This document shows, piece after piece, positions 1 through 8,072 of a DNA stretch of 11,613 nucleotides (positions are counted from its first letter, which is position 1; every line of letters starts with the position of its first letter). The DNA comes from Dehalococcoidia bacterium (GTDB lineage Bacteria; Chloroflexota; Dehalococcoidia; GIF9; UBA5620). Where the stretch lies: the NCBI GenBank assembly GCA_016783225.1, contig JADHWZ010000051.1:1-11613 (forward strand). The letters are read 5' to 3'. The position numbers were made by a program, and so were the translations under genes. The notes beneath the pieces were generated by a model. That model saw only the letters and a program-made list of their open reading frames with translations, searched no databases and was not told the origin of the DNA.

Positions 1-732
1 AACCACAAATGTTTCGTGAGTAGTCTCTTCCCTCTTAATCAACTGATATCTTCTGAATAGACTCCAGTTAATCTCCTCTAGCTCGGACGGCTTTGAGGTA
101 AAGGTCTTGATAATCCTGCTCGGTCGTCCCTTCGCCCCCCTTAGAGCACGACTTCTTATGGGCAATGTTTCAGGAGCTTCGTGCTTAAATTCTATCGGTT
201 CCATCATCTGCCCCAGCATGCCATCTCCAAGAATAATTGTAGGAATCAGATATTTGTCGGCGAGGTCAAATGCGCGGTGGGTGAAATCCGCCAACTCCTG
301 TACCGATGATGGCGCCAGAACTATAGTGCGATAATCGCCATGACCCCCACCTCGAGTAGCCTGAAAATAGTCTGACTGAGAAGCAGATATACTTCCTAAC
401 CCCGGCCCACCTCGGGACATATTGACAATCACCGCAGGAAGTTCACAGGCTGCCAAATACGATATCCCCTCCTGCTTCAGGCTAATGCCAGGACTGGAAG
501 AGGAGGTCATCGCCCTAGCTCCGGAAAGACTGGCTCCGTATACCATATTTATAGCCGCAATCTCACTTTCTGCCTGGACAAAAGAGCATCCATCCCTTCT
601 GCTCAAGTGAGCAGCCATATACTCGGTCAGCTCATTCTGAGGCGTAATAGGATAACCGAAATAGCACTGACAGCCAGCTCTGATAGCCGCCTCTCCAACG
701 GCACTATTTCCATTCATGAGGACTTTACTCAC
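1..732 (-). CDS. 2-oxoacid:ferredoxin oxidoreductase alpha subunit (KorA/VorB type), 3' end cut by window edge
   Basis: This subunit takes part in the CoA-dependent oxidative decarboxylation of a 2-oxoacid, passing electrons to ferredoxin. The 244 codons present (of roughly 350 usual) stay open to base 1. Family marks, counted from the start, are GYPITPQNE at 26-34 (thiamine-pyrophosphate pyrimidine-binding domain), QAESE at 53-57 with the cofactor-activating glutamate, the run TSSSSPGISLKQEG at 76-89, RGGPGLG at 107-113 and DGMLGQMMEP at 170-179. The chosen start is the GTG at 732: it gives the usual MSKVLMNGN opening and has AGAGG six bases upstream. It overlaps the ferredoxin stop by 8 bases, implying translational coupling. 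The beta (TPP phosphate-binding) and gamma subunits presumably follow outside the window. The substrate (2-oxoglutarate, branched-chain oxoacid or other) cannot be told from this subunit alone. Confidence 0.9.
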   Translation of the reverse strand, partial: MSKVLMNGNSAVGEAAIRAGCQCYFGYPITPQNELTEYMAAHLSRRDGCSFVQAESEIAAINMVYGASLSGARAMTSSSSPGISLKQEGISYLAACELPAVIVNMSRGGPGLGSISASQSDYFQATRGGGHGDYRTIVLAPSSVQELADFTHRAFDLADKYLIPTIILGDGMLGQMMEPIEFKHEAPETLPIRSRALRGAKGRPSRIIKTFTSKPSELEEINWSLFRRYQLIKREETTHETFVV

Positions 733-940
733 GGTAAACCTCTATTGCTACGTCCGGACATACCAGCGCACAAATAGCACAGCCTGTACATTCGCCATCA
801 CCATCATTAAAGGCAACTGCTAAATACCCGCTGGCATTTATCTTATCGGACGTAGAAATCACGTTCTTAGGGCAGAACGACGCGCATATCAGGCATCCCT
901 TACAAAGCTCCTGGTCGACTTCGATATATCCTTTCATCAC
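725..940 (-). CDS. 2x[4Fe-4S] ferredoxin, delta subunit of the 2-oxoacid oxidoreductase
   Basis: This 71-residue bacterial-type ferredoxin has two complete CxxCxxCxxxCP motifs, at C13/C16/C19/C23-P24 and C51/C54/C57/C61-P62, each expected to bind one [4Fe-4S] cluster. It is followed with an 8-base overlap by the oxidoreductase alpha subunit, the korD-korA order seen in multi-subunit 2-oxoacid:ferredoxin oxidoreductases. It therefore most likely acts as the electron-transfer (delta) subunit rather than a free ferredoxin. The coding frame begins GTG-ATG. I cannot decide between the GTG at 940 and the ATG at 937, because no Shine-Dalgarno sequence is visible before either. A strong sigma-70-like promoter lies about 40-70 bases upstream, so this gene is probably the first of the operon. 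Confidence 0.9.
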   Translation of the reverse strand: MMKGYIEVDQELCKGCLICASFCPKNVISTSDKINASGYLAVAFNDGDGECTGCAICALVCPDVAIEVYRE

Positions 941-978
941 AAATATGACATCGCAGATTGCCGACGATTAACACATGA

Positions 979-1007
979 ATTCTAGTCTCATAGCTGCTTG
1001 AAGTCAA
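979..1007 (-). promoter_or_regulatory. sigma-70-like promoter of the ferredoxin/oxidoreductase operon
   Basis: On the minus strand, TTGACT (1002-1007) and TAGAAT (979-984) are separated by exactly 17 bases, each matching the sigma-70 consensus at five of six positions. The predicted start of transcription is near 972, giving a leader of about 32 bases before the ferredoxin. No other element of this quality was seen in the 941-1091 gap. Confidence 0.65.
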
Positions 1008-1049
1008 TCTGAGCCATGAACTACGTTACTTCTCTGCTCAAATCAAAGA

Positions 1050-1068
1050 TGCCCCAAAAGGATGGGCA
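1050..1068 (-). terminator. possible weak terminator of the IMPase-family gene
   Basis: A 5-bp stem, TGCCC/GGGCA, with a 9-base loop lies 24 bases past the stop codon. On the minus strand it is followed by the T-rich run TCTTTGATTT. The stem is short and the U tract is interrupted, so this is a tentative call supported mainly by its position between a gene end and the next promoter. Confidence 0.3.
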
Positions 1069-1091
1069 AGGTTCGTCGAGAAGTATCGCAG

Positions 1092-1898
1092 TTAGTATGC
1101 CTGCCATGATTTAAGGCAGGCCATGAACTCTCGATGAAGTCTATCGTTCGAAGCGATCAGTTGTTTGGATTGACAAGCTGCTCGCTTCCCCTGCCAATCG
1201 GTGATTTTGCCGCCAGCTTCCCTAATCAGTAGAAGCCCGCCGGCGATATCCCATGGGTAAACAAAGCGATGGAAATAAAGGTTAACCCGTCCACAAGCGA
1301 CATAAGCTAACCCTAAGGATGCTGACCCCATGATTCTCAGGCAATGTACCTGACCCCATAACTTGCTAGTTATGTCAAGCAATTCACTGCCTTGCTCATA
1401 GCTATAACCCAGGTCAAGGCCTACTAAAGAGTCCTGAAGTGAGCTTTCTTTGGAGACATGGATTGCTGAGTCGTTAAGATAAGCCCCACGTCCCTTCTCA
1501 GCCCGAAAAAGCTCCCCTCTGAGTGGGTCGTAAGTCACCCCAAGCAGTATATCATCATCTTTGACCAGGGCAATACTTACGCAGAAGAAGGGAATACCAA
1601 AGACATAATTGTTGGTGCCGTCCAACGGGTCAACTATCCAGGTATAACCGGCAACCGGGGTAGTGGAATTAGATTCCTCGGACAGGATATTGTAGTCGGG
1701 ATAGTCCCGTTGCAGGAGTTCGACTATGAGCTTTTCGGACAGAACATCTACTTCAGTAACTAAGTTGCTCTTACTCTTGTGCTTTACCTCTTTTTCGGAG
1801 TGAAAATGAGCCAAGAGAATCTTACCAGCTTCTCTGGCTGCCTCAGTAGCTACCTCAAGGGCACTCCTGCCACTTCGTGCTAAGGGCAAGTTATTCAT
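1092..1898 (-). CDS. inositol-monophosphatase family sugar phosphatase
   Basis: This 268-residue protein is of normal length for the Mg2+-dependent, Li+-sensitive inositol monophosphatase superfamily. The metal-binding motifs are intact: SEE at 73-75, the hallmark WIVDPLDGTNN at 87-97 (D90, D93) and the C-terminal PWDIAGGLLLIREAGG at 215-230 with D217. VTEVD at 47-51 is the N-terminal metal-site stretch. The family hydrolyses myo-inositol phosphates, fructose-1,6-bisphosphate, histidinol phosphate or 3'-phosphoadenosine 5'-phosphate. Sequence alone does not choose between these, although the form resembles SuhB-like proteins. The ATG at 1898 is used because it precedes the conserved helix by the usual distance. 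No Shine-Dalgarno is visible: the bases just before it read CCTCCC. It is separated by 182 bases from trpS upstream and 151 from the ferredoxin, so it may be its own transcription unit. Confidence 0.88.
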   Translation of the reverse strand: MNNLPLARSGRSALEVATEAAREAGKILLAHFHSEKEVKHKSKSNLVTEVDVLSEKLIVELLQRDYPDYNILSEESNSTTPVAGYTWIVDPLDGTNNYVFGIPFFCVSIALVKDDDILLGVTYDPLRGELFRAEKGRGAYLNDSAIHVSKESSLQDSLVGLDLGYSYEQGSELLDITSKLWGQVHCLRIMGSASLGLAYVACGRVNLYFHRFVYPWDIAGGLLLIREAGGKITDWQGKRAACQSKQLIASNDRLHREFMACLKSWQAY

Positions 1899-1919
1899 GG
1901 GAGGTTGTTTGTTTTATCA

Positions 1920-1964
1920 CCCTCACCTTATTTGTCTCCCCTCAAGGGCGAGGCTAAATGAGGG
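1920..1964. repeat. REP-like palindromic element
   Basis: An imperfect palindrome has outer arms CCCTCA (1920-1925) and TGAGGG (1959-1964) and an inner arm pair CTCCCCT/AGGGCGAG around a CA turn (about 1936-1952). The pattern of a CCCTCAC edge, a central CCCTC-A-AGGG hairpin and a GTGAGGG edge resembles extragenic palindromes common in many bacterial genomes. It sits between the trpS stop and the IMPase start and could also fold as an RNA hairpin ending trpS transcription. It is degenerate, so copy number elsewhere in the genome would decide. Confidence 0.45.
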
Positions 1965-2080
1965 ATTCTTCACTTCCCTCAGAATCAATCATGCCTACTG
2001 CAATTGGCACCACGGAGAATCAAAATCTATTTTCGTAGCAATGACAGGTATGATTACTAAAGGCTTTCATGATCGGCTTT

Positions 2081-3067
2081 TCAAACAGACCGTCGAACAA
2101 GCCCCATCTTTTCTTTGACTTCTCCCAAGGTCTTTCTGGCAATAACCTGAGCCCGGCAAGCCCCGTCGGAAAGGACTTCAGTTGCATATTGCGGTCTAGC
2201 TGCAAAAGCAGCCCTCCTCTCCCGAAGAGCCTCCAATTCTGAATTTATTCCTTCAGCCAGTAGTCTCTTACAATCAACACAACCGATGCTTGCCGAACGG
2301 CACGCATCAGCAATCCCATCCACACGACCCGGATCAAAGAAGTGATGGAGACTGAAGACATTGCACACCTCGGGGTGGCCAAGGTCGGAGCGATACCGTC
2401 GAGCTGGATCAGTAACGGCAGTCATCACCAGCTTCAACGTCTCCTCGGGTGTGGCCGCCAGTTCAATGTAGTTGTCATACGTCTTGCCCATCTTTTGAGT
2501 GCCATTCAACCCCACCACCAAAGGGAAGGAGGTAAGCTTGGATTGAGGCTCAGGAAAAGTAGGGCCAAAGATAGAGTTGAAGCGGCGAGCTATTTCGCGT
2601 GCCAGTTCAAGGTGAGGAAGCTGGTCTTCACCTACTGGCACAACCTCTCCCTTGTAGAGCACGATGTCTGCGGTCATAAGTACTGGATAGCCTACCAGTC
2701 CATAGTTGACATTCTGTGGCTGCATCCGCGCCTTCTCCTTGAAAGTAGGTACCCGCAATAACCAGCCCAAGGGGGTGACCATACTAAGCAAAGTATGAAG
2801 CTCCATGACCTCAGGCACATGCGACTGAACAAACAGGATGCTCTTTTGTGGGTCAAGACCGGCAGCCAACCAGTCAAGCATCATCTCGTGGATGTTCTCC
2901 TGAAGCCTGGCCGTCTCCTCCAAGCTGGTCAAAGCATGGACGTCAACTATGCAGTAAATGCAATCATATTCTTCTTGGAGGTTAACGTAATTCTGAATAG
3001 CGCCCAAGTAATTGCCGATGTGCTGCCTACCGGTAGGTCGGGCACCAGAGAACACGCGCTGTTTCAT
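2081..3067 (-). CDS. trpS: tryptophanyl-tRNA synthetase with an iron-sulfur-type cysteine motif
   Basis: This class I aminoacyl-tRNA synthetase charges tRNA-Trp. Its 328 residues match the bacterial family length. The HIGH-type signature is PTGRQHIGN at 11-19, and the TrpRS-typical GEDQ follows at 146-149. The KMSKS loop reads KMGKT at 192-196, keeping both lysines but with Gly and Thr for the two serines. The C-terminal half has four cysteines, C235, C256, C263 and C266, spaced C-x20-C-x6-C-x2-C. This closely follows the C-x22-C-x6-C-x2-C pattern known to hold a [4Fe-4S] cluster in Thermotoga maritima TrpRS. I infer that this enzyme carries such a cluster near its anticodon-binding region. 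The ATG at 3067 follows GGCGGGAAAA, a modest ribosome-binding site. It is separated from argS by 324 bases. Confidence 0.97.
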   Translation of the reverse strand: MKQRVFSGARPTGRQHIGNYLGAIQNYVNLQEEYDCIYCIVDVHALTSLEETARLQENIHEMMLDWLAAGLDPQKSILFVQSHVPEVMELHTLLSMVTPLGWLLRVPTFKEKARMQPQNVNYGLVGYPVLMTADIVLYKGEVVPVGEDQLPHLELAREIARRFNSIFGPTFPEPQSKLTSFPLVVGLNGTQKMGKTYDNYIELAATPEETLKLVMTAVTDPARRYRSDLGHPEVCNVFSLHHFFDPGRVDGIADACRSASIGCVDCKRLLAEGINSELEALRERRAAFAARPQYATEVLSDGACRAQVIARKTLGEVKEKMGLVRRSV

Positions 3068-3169
3068 TTTTCCCGCCGAAGTTTAGCACAAAGCGCTACT
3101 AGCTACAATGCAATACTCGTTTATTATCAGCACATTGTCACCATGAGCGACAGCGAAGAGTCTCAAAGT

Positions 3170-3305
3170 CGAAATGTAAAAGCTAAAGACAAAAATGCGA
3201 AATGACAGATTAAAATTCAAAAAGCAATCCAGGTGGCTGACTCTGACGAGCAAAACCGATATTTACATTTTTATTTGTCATTTTAACTTTTGATTTCCAA
3301 ATTTT
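3170..3305. repeat. AT-rich imperfect inverted repeat in the trpS-argS gap
   Basis: The left arm around 3200-3220 and the reverse complement of the right arm around 3265-3284 share AAATGACA followed by an A/T-rich TAAAAAT-like run. A looser match extends outward on both sides over stretches such as CTAAAGAC and ATCAAAAG, with a unique G+C-richer centre (about 3225-3258). The arms are separated by some 40 bases. The composition differs sharply from the flanking genes and no reading frame fits. It may be a dispersed intergenic repeat or a miniature inverted-repeat element. No clear terminal direct repeats were found. Confidence 0.45.
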
Positions 3306-3341
3306 GAGTTAGTGATAGCAAAGGGCCCAGAATCATAAATA

Positions 3342-3368
3342 GGGTTGCTGGTCGTTCTCTGCCAGCCC
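3342..3368 (-). terminator. possible argS terminator hairpin
   Basis: About 25 bases past the argS stop, the minus strand reads GGGCTGG, a 10-base loop, then CCAGCAACCC. This gives a GCTGG/CCAGC stem, extendable through GGG/CCC with a small bulge, followed by the T-rich TATTTATG. The U tract is imperfect, so the call rests on position and stem only. Confidence 0.35.
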
Positions 3369-3391
3369 AAGATAGATTTGGGGACATCTGT

Positions 3392-5047
3392 CTACATGCT
3401 TTCAGGAGCCGCCATCCCCATCAGGCCAAGTGTTCGTGCCAGAACGATTTGGGCCGCCCTGACTAACCTAAGTCGAGCCCAAGTTAGCGTCTCATCTTCG
3501 GAAACGACCCGACACTGCTTGTAAAAGCTGTGGAAGACGGTGGCCAAGTCCTGAGCATAGTAAGGCAAATGATGAGGTTCCAAGCTGCGGGCAATTGTTT
3601 CTACTATCTCTGGCAGCACAATCAACCTTCGTATTAGGGTCAGCTCTGGCTCGGTGGTGAGGAGGACGACATCACCCTGGCTGTAGTCTATCCCTTTCTC
3701 CTCAGCCAACCGAAGGATACTGGCAATACGAGCGTGGGCATATTGAACGTAGTAAACCGGATTATCCGCCGACTGCTTTCTGGCCAGCTCCAAATCAAAG
3801 TCCATCTGTGCATCAGCCGAACGAGACAAGAAGAAGAAGCGACAGGCATCCGCGCCAACTTCGTCTATTACTTCCTTCAGAGTAATGACATCCCCGCTAC
3901 GCTTGGAGACTCTGACTATCTCCTGGCCACGACGCAGTGTAACCAGCTGGCAAATTACGACTTTGAGCCGTTCCGGATTCACCCCCAAGGCATTGACCAC
4001 CGCTTTCATACGAGAAACATGTCCTTGGTGGTCAGCTCCCCAGATATCAATCACGGTGTCAAACTGCCGCTCCAGGAACTTGTTGAAGTGATAGGCGCTA
4101 TCAGATGCGAAGTAAGTGGGTGAGCCATCGCTGCGCACTAGTACGTTGTCCTTATCTTCACCTAACGCAGAGGATACAAACCAAGTGGCATTTTCCTTCT
4201 CCGTCATATAGCCGCCCCCCAGCAACTTCATAGCTTTTTCATATTGGCCACCGCGATACAGGCTCTGCTCACTAAACCAGACATCGAACTCCACTCCCAG
4301 CAACTCGAGGTCCTGCCTAATCTTGTCCATGATCTTGCCAATCCCAATCTCCCCCAGTTCCTGAGTAGCAACGTCTTCAGGCAATACCAGAAAGCGGTCG
4401 CCCTCCGTGCCAATAATCTCGTTGGCCAAATCAACCATGTAATTACCCATATAGCCCTCGCTTGGCATTTCAGCATCGACGCCAAGGCATTGCTGATAGC
4501 GGGCATAAAGAGAACGCTTGAAAGCATCCAATTGGCTACCTGCATCATTGATATAGTATTCCTTCTGCACAGCATGACCAGCAGCACCAAGCACATTGGC
4601 CAAAGTGCTGCCCAGGACAGCGCCACGCCCATGGCCCACATGAAGAGGTCCAGTAGGATTAACGCTGACAAATTCAACTTGAACAGACTTGCCACCACCC
4701 AAATCAATATCCCCGTAAGACCCGCTCGCCTCCAAGATAACTTTCACCTGCTCTGCCAGCCATTCGCCGCTAAGAGTGAAGTTGATGAAACCCGGAGGGG
4801 CAGCAACTACTTTGGCAACCTCAGGCAAAGGAGGTATAAGTTCGATAATCTTCTCGGCGATTGCTAGGGGGGGCATTTCTGTTGCCCGGGCCAACTTCAA
4901 TGGAAGACTTGAAGCATAATCGCCATGCTCAGGGTTCTGCGGGTGCTCTACGGTCACCTCAGGCAATGTTGCAGGGGCAAGTAACCCTCGTTGTTGAGCC
5001 TCTGTTGCAGCTTGCTCTAGAGCTCTAGCCAGTTTTCGTCTCAACAT
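3392..5047 (-). CDS. argS: arginyl-tRNA synthetase
   Basis: This class I synthetase charges tRNA-Arg. The ATG at 5047 gives 551 residues, the normal bacterial length. Numbering from it, the N-terminal additional domain spans about 1-95 and contains NPEHGDYAS near 38-46. The HIGH motif lies in [14 protein letters not shown] at about 129-142, and YINDAG of the catalytic core follows at about 165-170. The KMSKS-equivalent VSKRSG sits near 380-385, and the DALR anticodon-binding domain occupies the C terminus, opening around [12 protein letters not shown] at 429-440. The stop of recG lies only a few bases upstream, so the two genes are almost certainly cotranscribed. A TTG at 5053, two codons earlier, is an alternative start one base after the recG stop. 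I prefer the ATG because M-L-R-R-K-L-A begins like family members. A GAGGCGG is present but about 20 bases away. Confidence 0.96.
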   Translation of the reverse strand: MLRRKLARALEQAATEAQQRGLLAPATLPEVTVEHPQNPEHGDYASSLPLKLARATEMPPLAIAEKIIELIPPLPEVAKVVAAPPGFINFTLSGEWLAEQVKVILEASGSYGDIDLGGGKSVQVEFVSVNPTGPLHVGHGRGAVLGSTLANVLGAAGHAVQKEYYINDAGSQLDAFKRSLYARYQQCLGVDAEMPSEGYMGNYMVDLANEIIGTEGDRFLVLPEDVATQELGEIGIGKIMDKIRQDLELLGVEFDVWFSEQSLYRGGQYEKAMKLLGGGYMTEKENATWFVSSALGEDKDNVLVRSDGSPTYFASDSAYHFNKFLERQFDTVIDIWGADHQGHVSRMKAVVNALGVNPERLKVVICQLVTLRRGQEIVRVSKRSGDVITLKEVIDEVGADACRFFFLSRSADAQMDFDLELARKQSADNPVYYVQYAHARIASILRLAEEKGIDYSQGDVVLLTTEPELTLIRRLIVLPEIVETIARSLEPHHLPYYAQDLATVFHSFYKQCRVVSEDETLTWARLRLVRAAQIVLARTLGLMGMAAPESM

Positions 5048-5054
5048 CGTCAAA

Positions 5055-7526
5055 TCAACTCGATTCGCCGCCTCGCCATACTCTGGCTACCTCTTGAGCC
5101 AGGAGACGATGCTCAAACATCTTCAGGCCAGGATCGCTCCGGAAAAGGGATATCGCCTCATTTCGGGCCAACTCCAGAAGGGGGACATCGGACAACCTAG
5201 CCATACGGAGGTCTGGCAAACCACTCTGGCGAGTACCGAAGAACTCACCCGGCCCTCGCAGCTCCAGGTCTTTCTCAGCTAACTCAAAACCATCCTGAGT
5301 CTCCTCAATCGACTTCAACCTTTCCCTTCCTTCAAGTGAGGGGTTCTCGGCCAATAGCAGACAGTAACTCTGTTTTTCACCCCGCCCCACTCGACCCCGA
5401 AACTGATGCAACTGCGATAGGCCGAAACGGTCAGCCGCCTCCACCAGCATGACCGTAGCATTAGGGACGTCAATGCCTACCTCCACCACGGGCGTAGACA
5501 CTAGAATATCAATCTTACCATCCCGGAAGCTTTGCATTATTCCGTCTTTATCACTGGGTGACATCCGCCCATGAAGTAGGCCAAGCCTCAAATCTGGAAA
5601 AACGTCGTTGGATAATCGCTGATACTCAGCTACTGCCGCCTTAGCTTCAATGTTTTCCGACTCCTCAATAAGAGGGCAAATTATGAAGGCTTGCTCCCCA
5701 GCAGCAGTCTGCCGCCGGAGGAAGTCATACGCCCTACCCCGATACCTGGGCTCAAGCCACCTTGTCTTTATCGTCTGCCTCCCCGGCGGTAGCTCATCAA
5801 TAACCGAAAGGTCCAAATCGCCGTAAAGCGTCAGCGCTAGGGTCCGCGGGATGGGAGTAGCCGTCATGATCAGTATGTGGGGATTGAATCCTTTCTGACG
5901 CAATGTTAAGCGCTGCAAAACGCCAAAGCGATGCTGCTCGTCAATTACTGCCAGCCCAAGTTTGCAAAATTCCACGCCCTTCTGAATAAGAGCATGAGTG
6001 CCAATGACTATATCTATCTCGCCTTGCTGAATCCGTTGATGCAGGGCTCCCTTCTCTTTTTCGCTCAGACTTCCAACTAGTAAGGCAAGGGTAACAGGGC
6101 GAGGAAAAAGCCCACCGTAGCTGCAAACATTACCCTGCTCATCCTTTTTGTTACTCACTTTGGATAGAAGCTGGCAAATACTGTAGAAATGTTGCTCAGC
6201 CAGTATCTCGGTTGGTGCCATCAGTGCTCCCTGATAGCCATTACCGGCAGCTACCAGCAATGCGGCCACAGCCACCACAGTCTTGCCACTACCTACCTCA
6301 CCCTGGAGAAGACGTGACATGGGCCTCGATTGCTTCAAGTCAGCTAATATCTCCTGAAGCACCCGCTGCTGGGCCAGAGTCAGAGTGAAAGGCAAGGACT
6401 TCAGAAACCAGTTCATACTTTCCCCATCTATATTGAAAGCGTTGCCCGGTTGGCTTTCCTGCCAGTCTCGCTTCTTGTCCAGCACACCCAATTGAAGAAG
6501 GAAGAGCTCATCAAAAGCCAGACGCTTCCTGGCCTCCGCCTTCGTCAAATGACTTTCCGGGTAATGAGCTTGCATAATCGCTTCTGGCAAATCCACGAGT
6601 TGGCACCGACTCTTGGTTTCCTGGGGTAAGAAATCGGCCACCCGCCATGTCCATTGGTCAACAACTCTCTTTACCAGATTCCTCATCTGGCGGGGATATA
6701 GGCCACGAGTTAGGGGATAAACCGGCACTAGACGACCGGTATGAATCAATTCCTTATCTTCGACCAGTTCCCACTCTGGCGATTGAAAGACCTTTTGCCT
6801 CTTAAATTCAGCCACCCTGCCACTGAGCACTAACTGAGCATTTGTCGGTAACTTCTTGGCCAAGTAGGGTTGATTAAACCAAACTGCCCTCATATTGCCA
6901 GTCTCATCACCAACGATAGCTTCCGTACCTCGCTGACTACCCAACCTAGCAATCCGAGCCTCCCACACTGTAGCTAAAACGGTTTGTTCCTCATCCACTT
7001 CCAGCTCGGCAATGGATTTCCTCTGGCTGTAATCAAGGTGACGCCTGGGAAAGAAATAAACCATGTCGCGAACTGTCTTTACTCCCAGCCTGGCTAACTT
7101 GCTAGCCAGATTAGCAGTAATACCTTTGACGACACTTACCTCTGAGTCCAACCCCTTGTCACTGTTCGGAGAACGAGCACTGGAGGCATGGGACGCACGA
7201 CCGGCTACGACGGAGCGAGGACGCTTCTTTGTTGCCGGCGCTGCTCCCGCTGCTTGCTCCGCTTGAGCCAGCCAACCGAGCACATCCTTTGCCCACGCCT
7301 TACGCCTCTCCGTGTCCCAAGCAGCATAACCAGGTTCAGCCAACTTGAGTTCATTAAAATGAGCCAGAAGTTGAGGGGAGTCAATCTTGTCCCTGGTTTC
7401 TGTTGCCCACTTGCGAAGGAACCCGTCAAGCCCGCCCATTACGGTGGTATCAACATAGTTTCTTTGACATTCCATTTGGAGAATGGTACGTAGTGGCTCG
7501 ACATTCACCAGCGATGGATCGGTCAC
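5055..7526 (-). CDS. recG: ATP-dependent DNA helicase RecG
   Basis: RecG is a superfamily 2 helicase that remodels stalled replication forks and Holliday junctions. This copy has 823 residues, longer than the roughly 690 of Escherichia coli. The extra length is mostly an N-terminal region of about 125 residues with an Ala/Ser/Pro/Arg-rich linker (90-125). A helix-hairpin-like stretch (about 130-165) and the OB-fold wedge domain follow. Helicase motifs are complete: Walker A GEVGSGKT at 409-416, DEQH at 529-532, TATPIPRTL at 555-563 and QFRGRVGRG at 708-716. The RecG-specific [14 protein letters not shown] is at 756-769. A small insertion (about 455-475) follows motif Ia. The GTG at 7526 is supported by the purine-rich AAGGGGAAGG three bases upstream. 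argS follows directly. Confidence 0.96.
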   Translation of the reverse strand: MTDPSLVNVEPLRTILQMECQRNYVDTTVMGGLDGFLRKWATETRDKIDSPQLLAHFNELKLAEPGYAAWDTERRKAWAKDVLGWLAQAEQAAGAAPATKKRPRSVVAGRASHASSARSPNSDKGLDSEVSVVKGITANLASKLARLGVKTVRDMVYFFPRRHLDYSQRKSIAELEVDEEQTVLATVWEARIARLGSQRGTEAIVGDETGNMRAVWFNQPYLAKKLPTNAQLVLSGRVAEFKRQKVFQSPEWELVEDKELIHTGRLVPVYPLTRGLYPRQMRNLVKRVVDQWTWRVADFLPQETKSRCQLVDLPEAIMQAHYPESHLTKAEARKRLAFDELFLLQLGVLDKKRDWQESQPGNAFNIDGESMNWFLKSLPFTLTLAQQRVLQEILADLKQSRPMSRLLQGEVGSGKTVVAVAALLVAAGNGYQGALMAPTEILAEQHFYSICQLLSKVSNKKDEQGNVCSYGGLFPRPVTLALLVGSLSEKEKGALHQRIQQGEIDIVIGTHALIQKGVEFCKLGLAVIDEQHRFGVLQRLTLRQKGFNPHILIMTATPIPRTLALTLYGDLDLSVIDELPPGRQTIKTRWLEPRYRGRAYDFLRRQTAAGEQAFIICPLIEESENIEAKAAVAEYQRLSNDVFPDLRLGLLHGRMSPSDKDGIMQSFRDGKIDILVSTPVVEVGIDVPNATVMLVEAADRFGLSQLHQFRGRVGRGEKQSYCLLLAENPSLEGRERLKSIEETQDGFELAEKDLELRGPGEFFGTRQSGLPDLRMARLSDVPLLELARNEAISLFRSDPGLKMFEHRLLAQEVARVWRGGESS

Positions 7527-8072
7527 CGACCTTCCCCTTCTCTCAGCGCCACAATCAGGACACCCGGATCACCATGGACTGGCGGCGGTGGGCTGAGCCA
7601 GCTATAGGAACCCATTTCTTTGCATCTCTAGAGCTTAGCCTCTCCCCAAAAGAACTTGCTTCCTCAGGCGCAGTACTGTGGACGATGGCCAAATCTCAAA
7701 TGGTCGAGGGACTTACTGCGACCTCACACGGTCACTCAATGCCACCGAAGACACTGATGATTATGCCAGCTTGAACAAAGCTCACTACCTCGCACGGCAA
7801 TTGGAGGTCTCTCACATTAAGGTCCCCCACACTGTCGCCTTGCCTTTATTGACACGTCCATCTACAGACAACTATATCGGGGCGTCACAAACCCTCTGGA
7901 TACAATCACGCAGGCAATCGACTCCGTTACCCCATGCACCACGTGAGGCACGCCCCGGTCGGTTTGGCAACTTGGGATGCTGGCCTAATAACCAACCCCA
8001 AGACAAGTTAGCCCATCCACAGCCAATGAACTGAATTCAGCACTTGGTCTCGGCTAGTGCCGCCCTACTTCG
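7527..8072. other. long recG-fakA gap with gene-like but broken reading frames
   Basis: This 546-base gap holds no intact recognisable gene. On the plus strand a frame is open from 7639 to 8034; a coding-looking part runs from about 7678 to 7840. It includes DDGQISNGRGTYCDLT (7681-7728), which loosely resembles the DDG(R/Q)(L/I)(T/S)(D/N)G-x-G segment of Clp/ClpB AAA+ ATPases. From about 7840 another plus frame looks more protein-like (IDTSIYRQLYRGVTNPLD, about 7848-7901) and ends in a stop near 7944. This pattern would fit a decayed gene with frameshifts, but I cannot name it. A perfect palindrome CTGAATTCAG (8031-8040) and a weak GCACT/AGTGC hairpin (8040-8060) lie just past the fakA stop. 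No tRNA, promoter or terminator of quality was found. Confidence 0.4.

Noticed and set aside
100..160. Suspected frameshift in the 2-oxoacid oxidoreductase alpha subunit at a G run
   Set aside because: Recounting the run (six C on the plus strand, 135-140) keeps the frame open to base 1 with family-like sequence throughout.
107..610. Plus-strand frames over the oxidoreductase alpha subunit
   Set aside because: They are antisense to a gene with clear family motifs and have no recognisable product or ribosome-binding site.
2342..3205. Plus-strand frames of 136-139 codons over trpS
   Set aside because: They are antisense shadows of trpS; the second runs into the AT-rich repeat with composition typical of non-coding DNA.
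4244..4867. 207-codon plus-strand frame over argS
   Set aside because: It lies wholly opposite the catalytic region of argS, and its length is explained by the codon pattern of the real gene.
8040..8060. GCACT/AGTGC hairpin as a fakA terminator
   Set aside because: The stem is only 5 bp and no T tract follows it on the minus strand.
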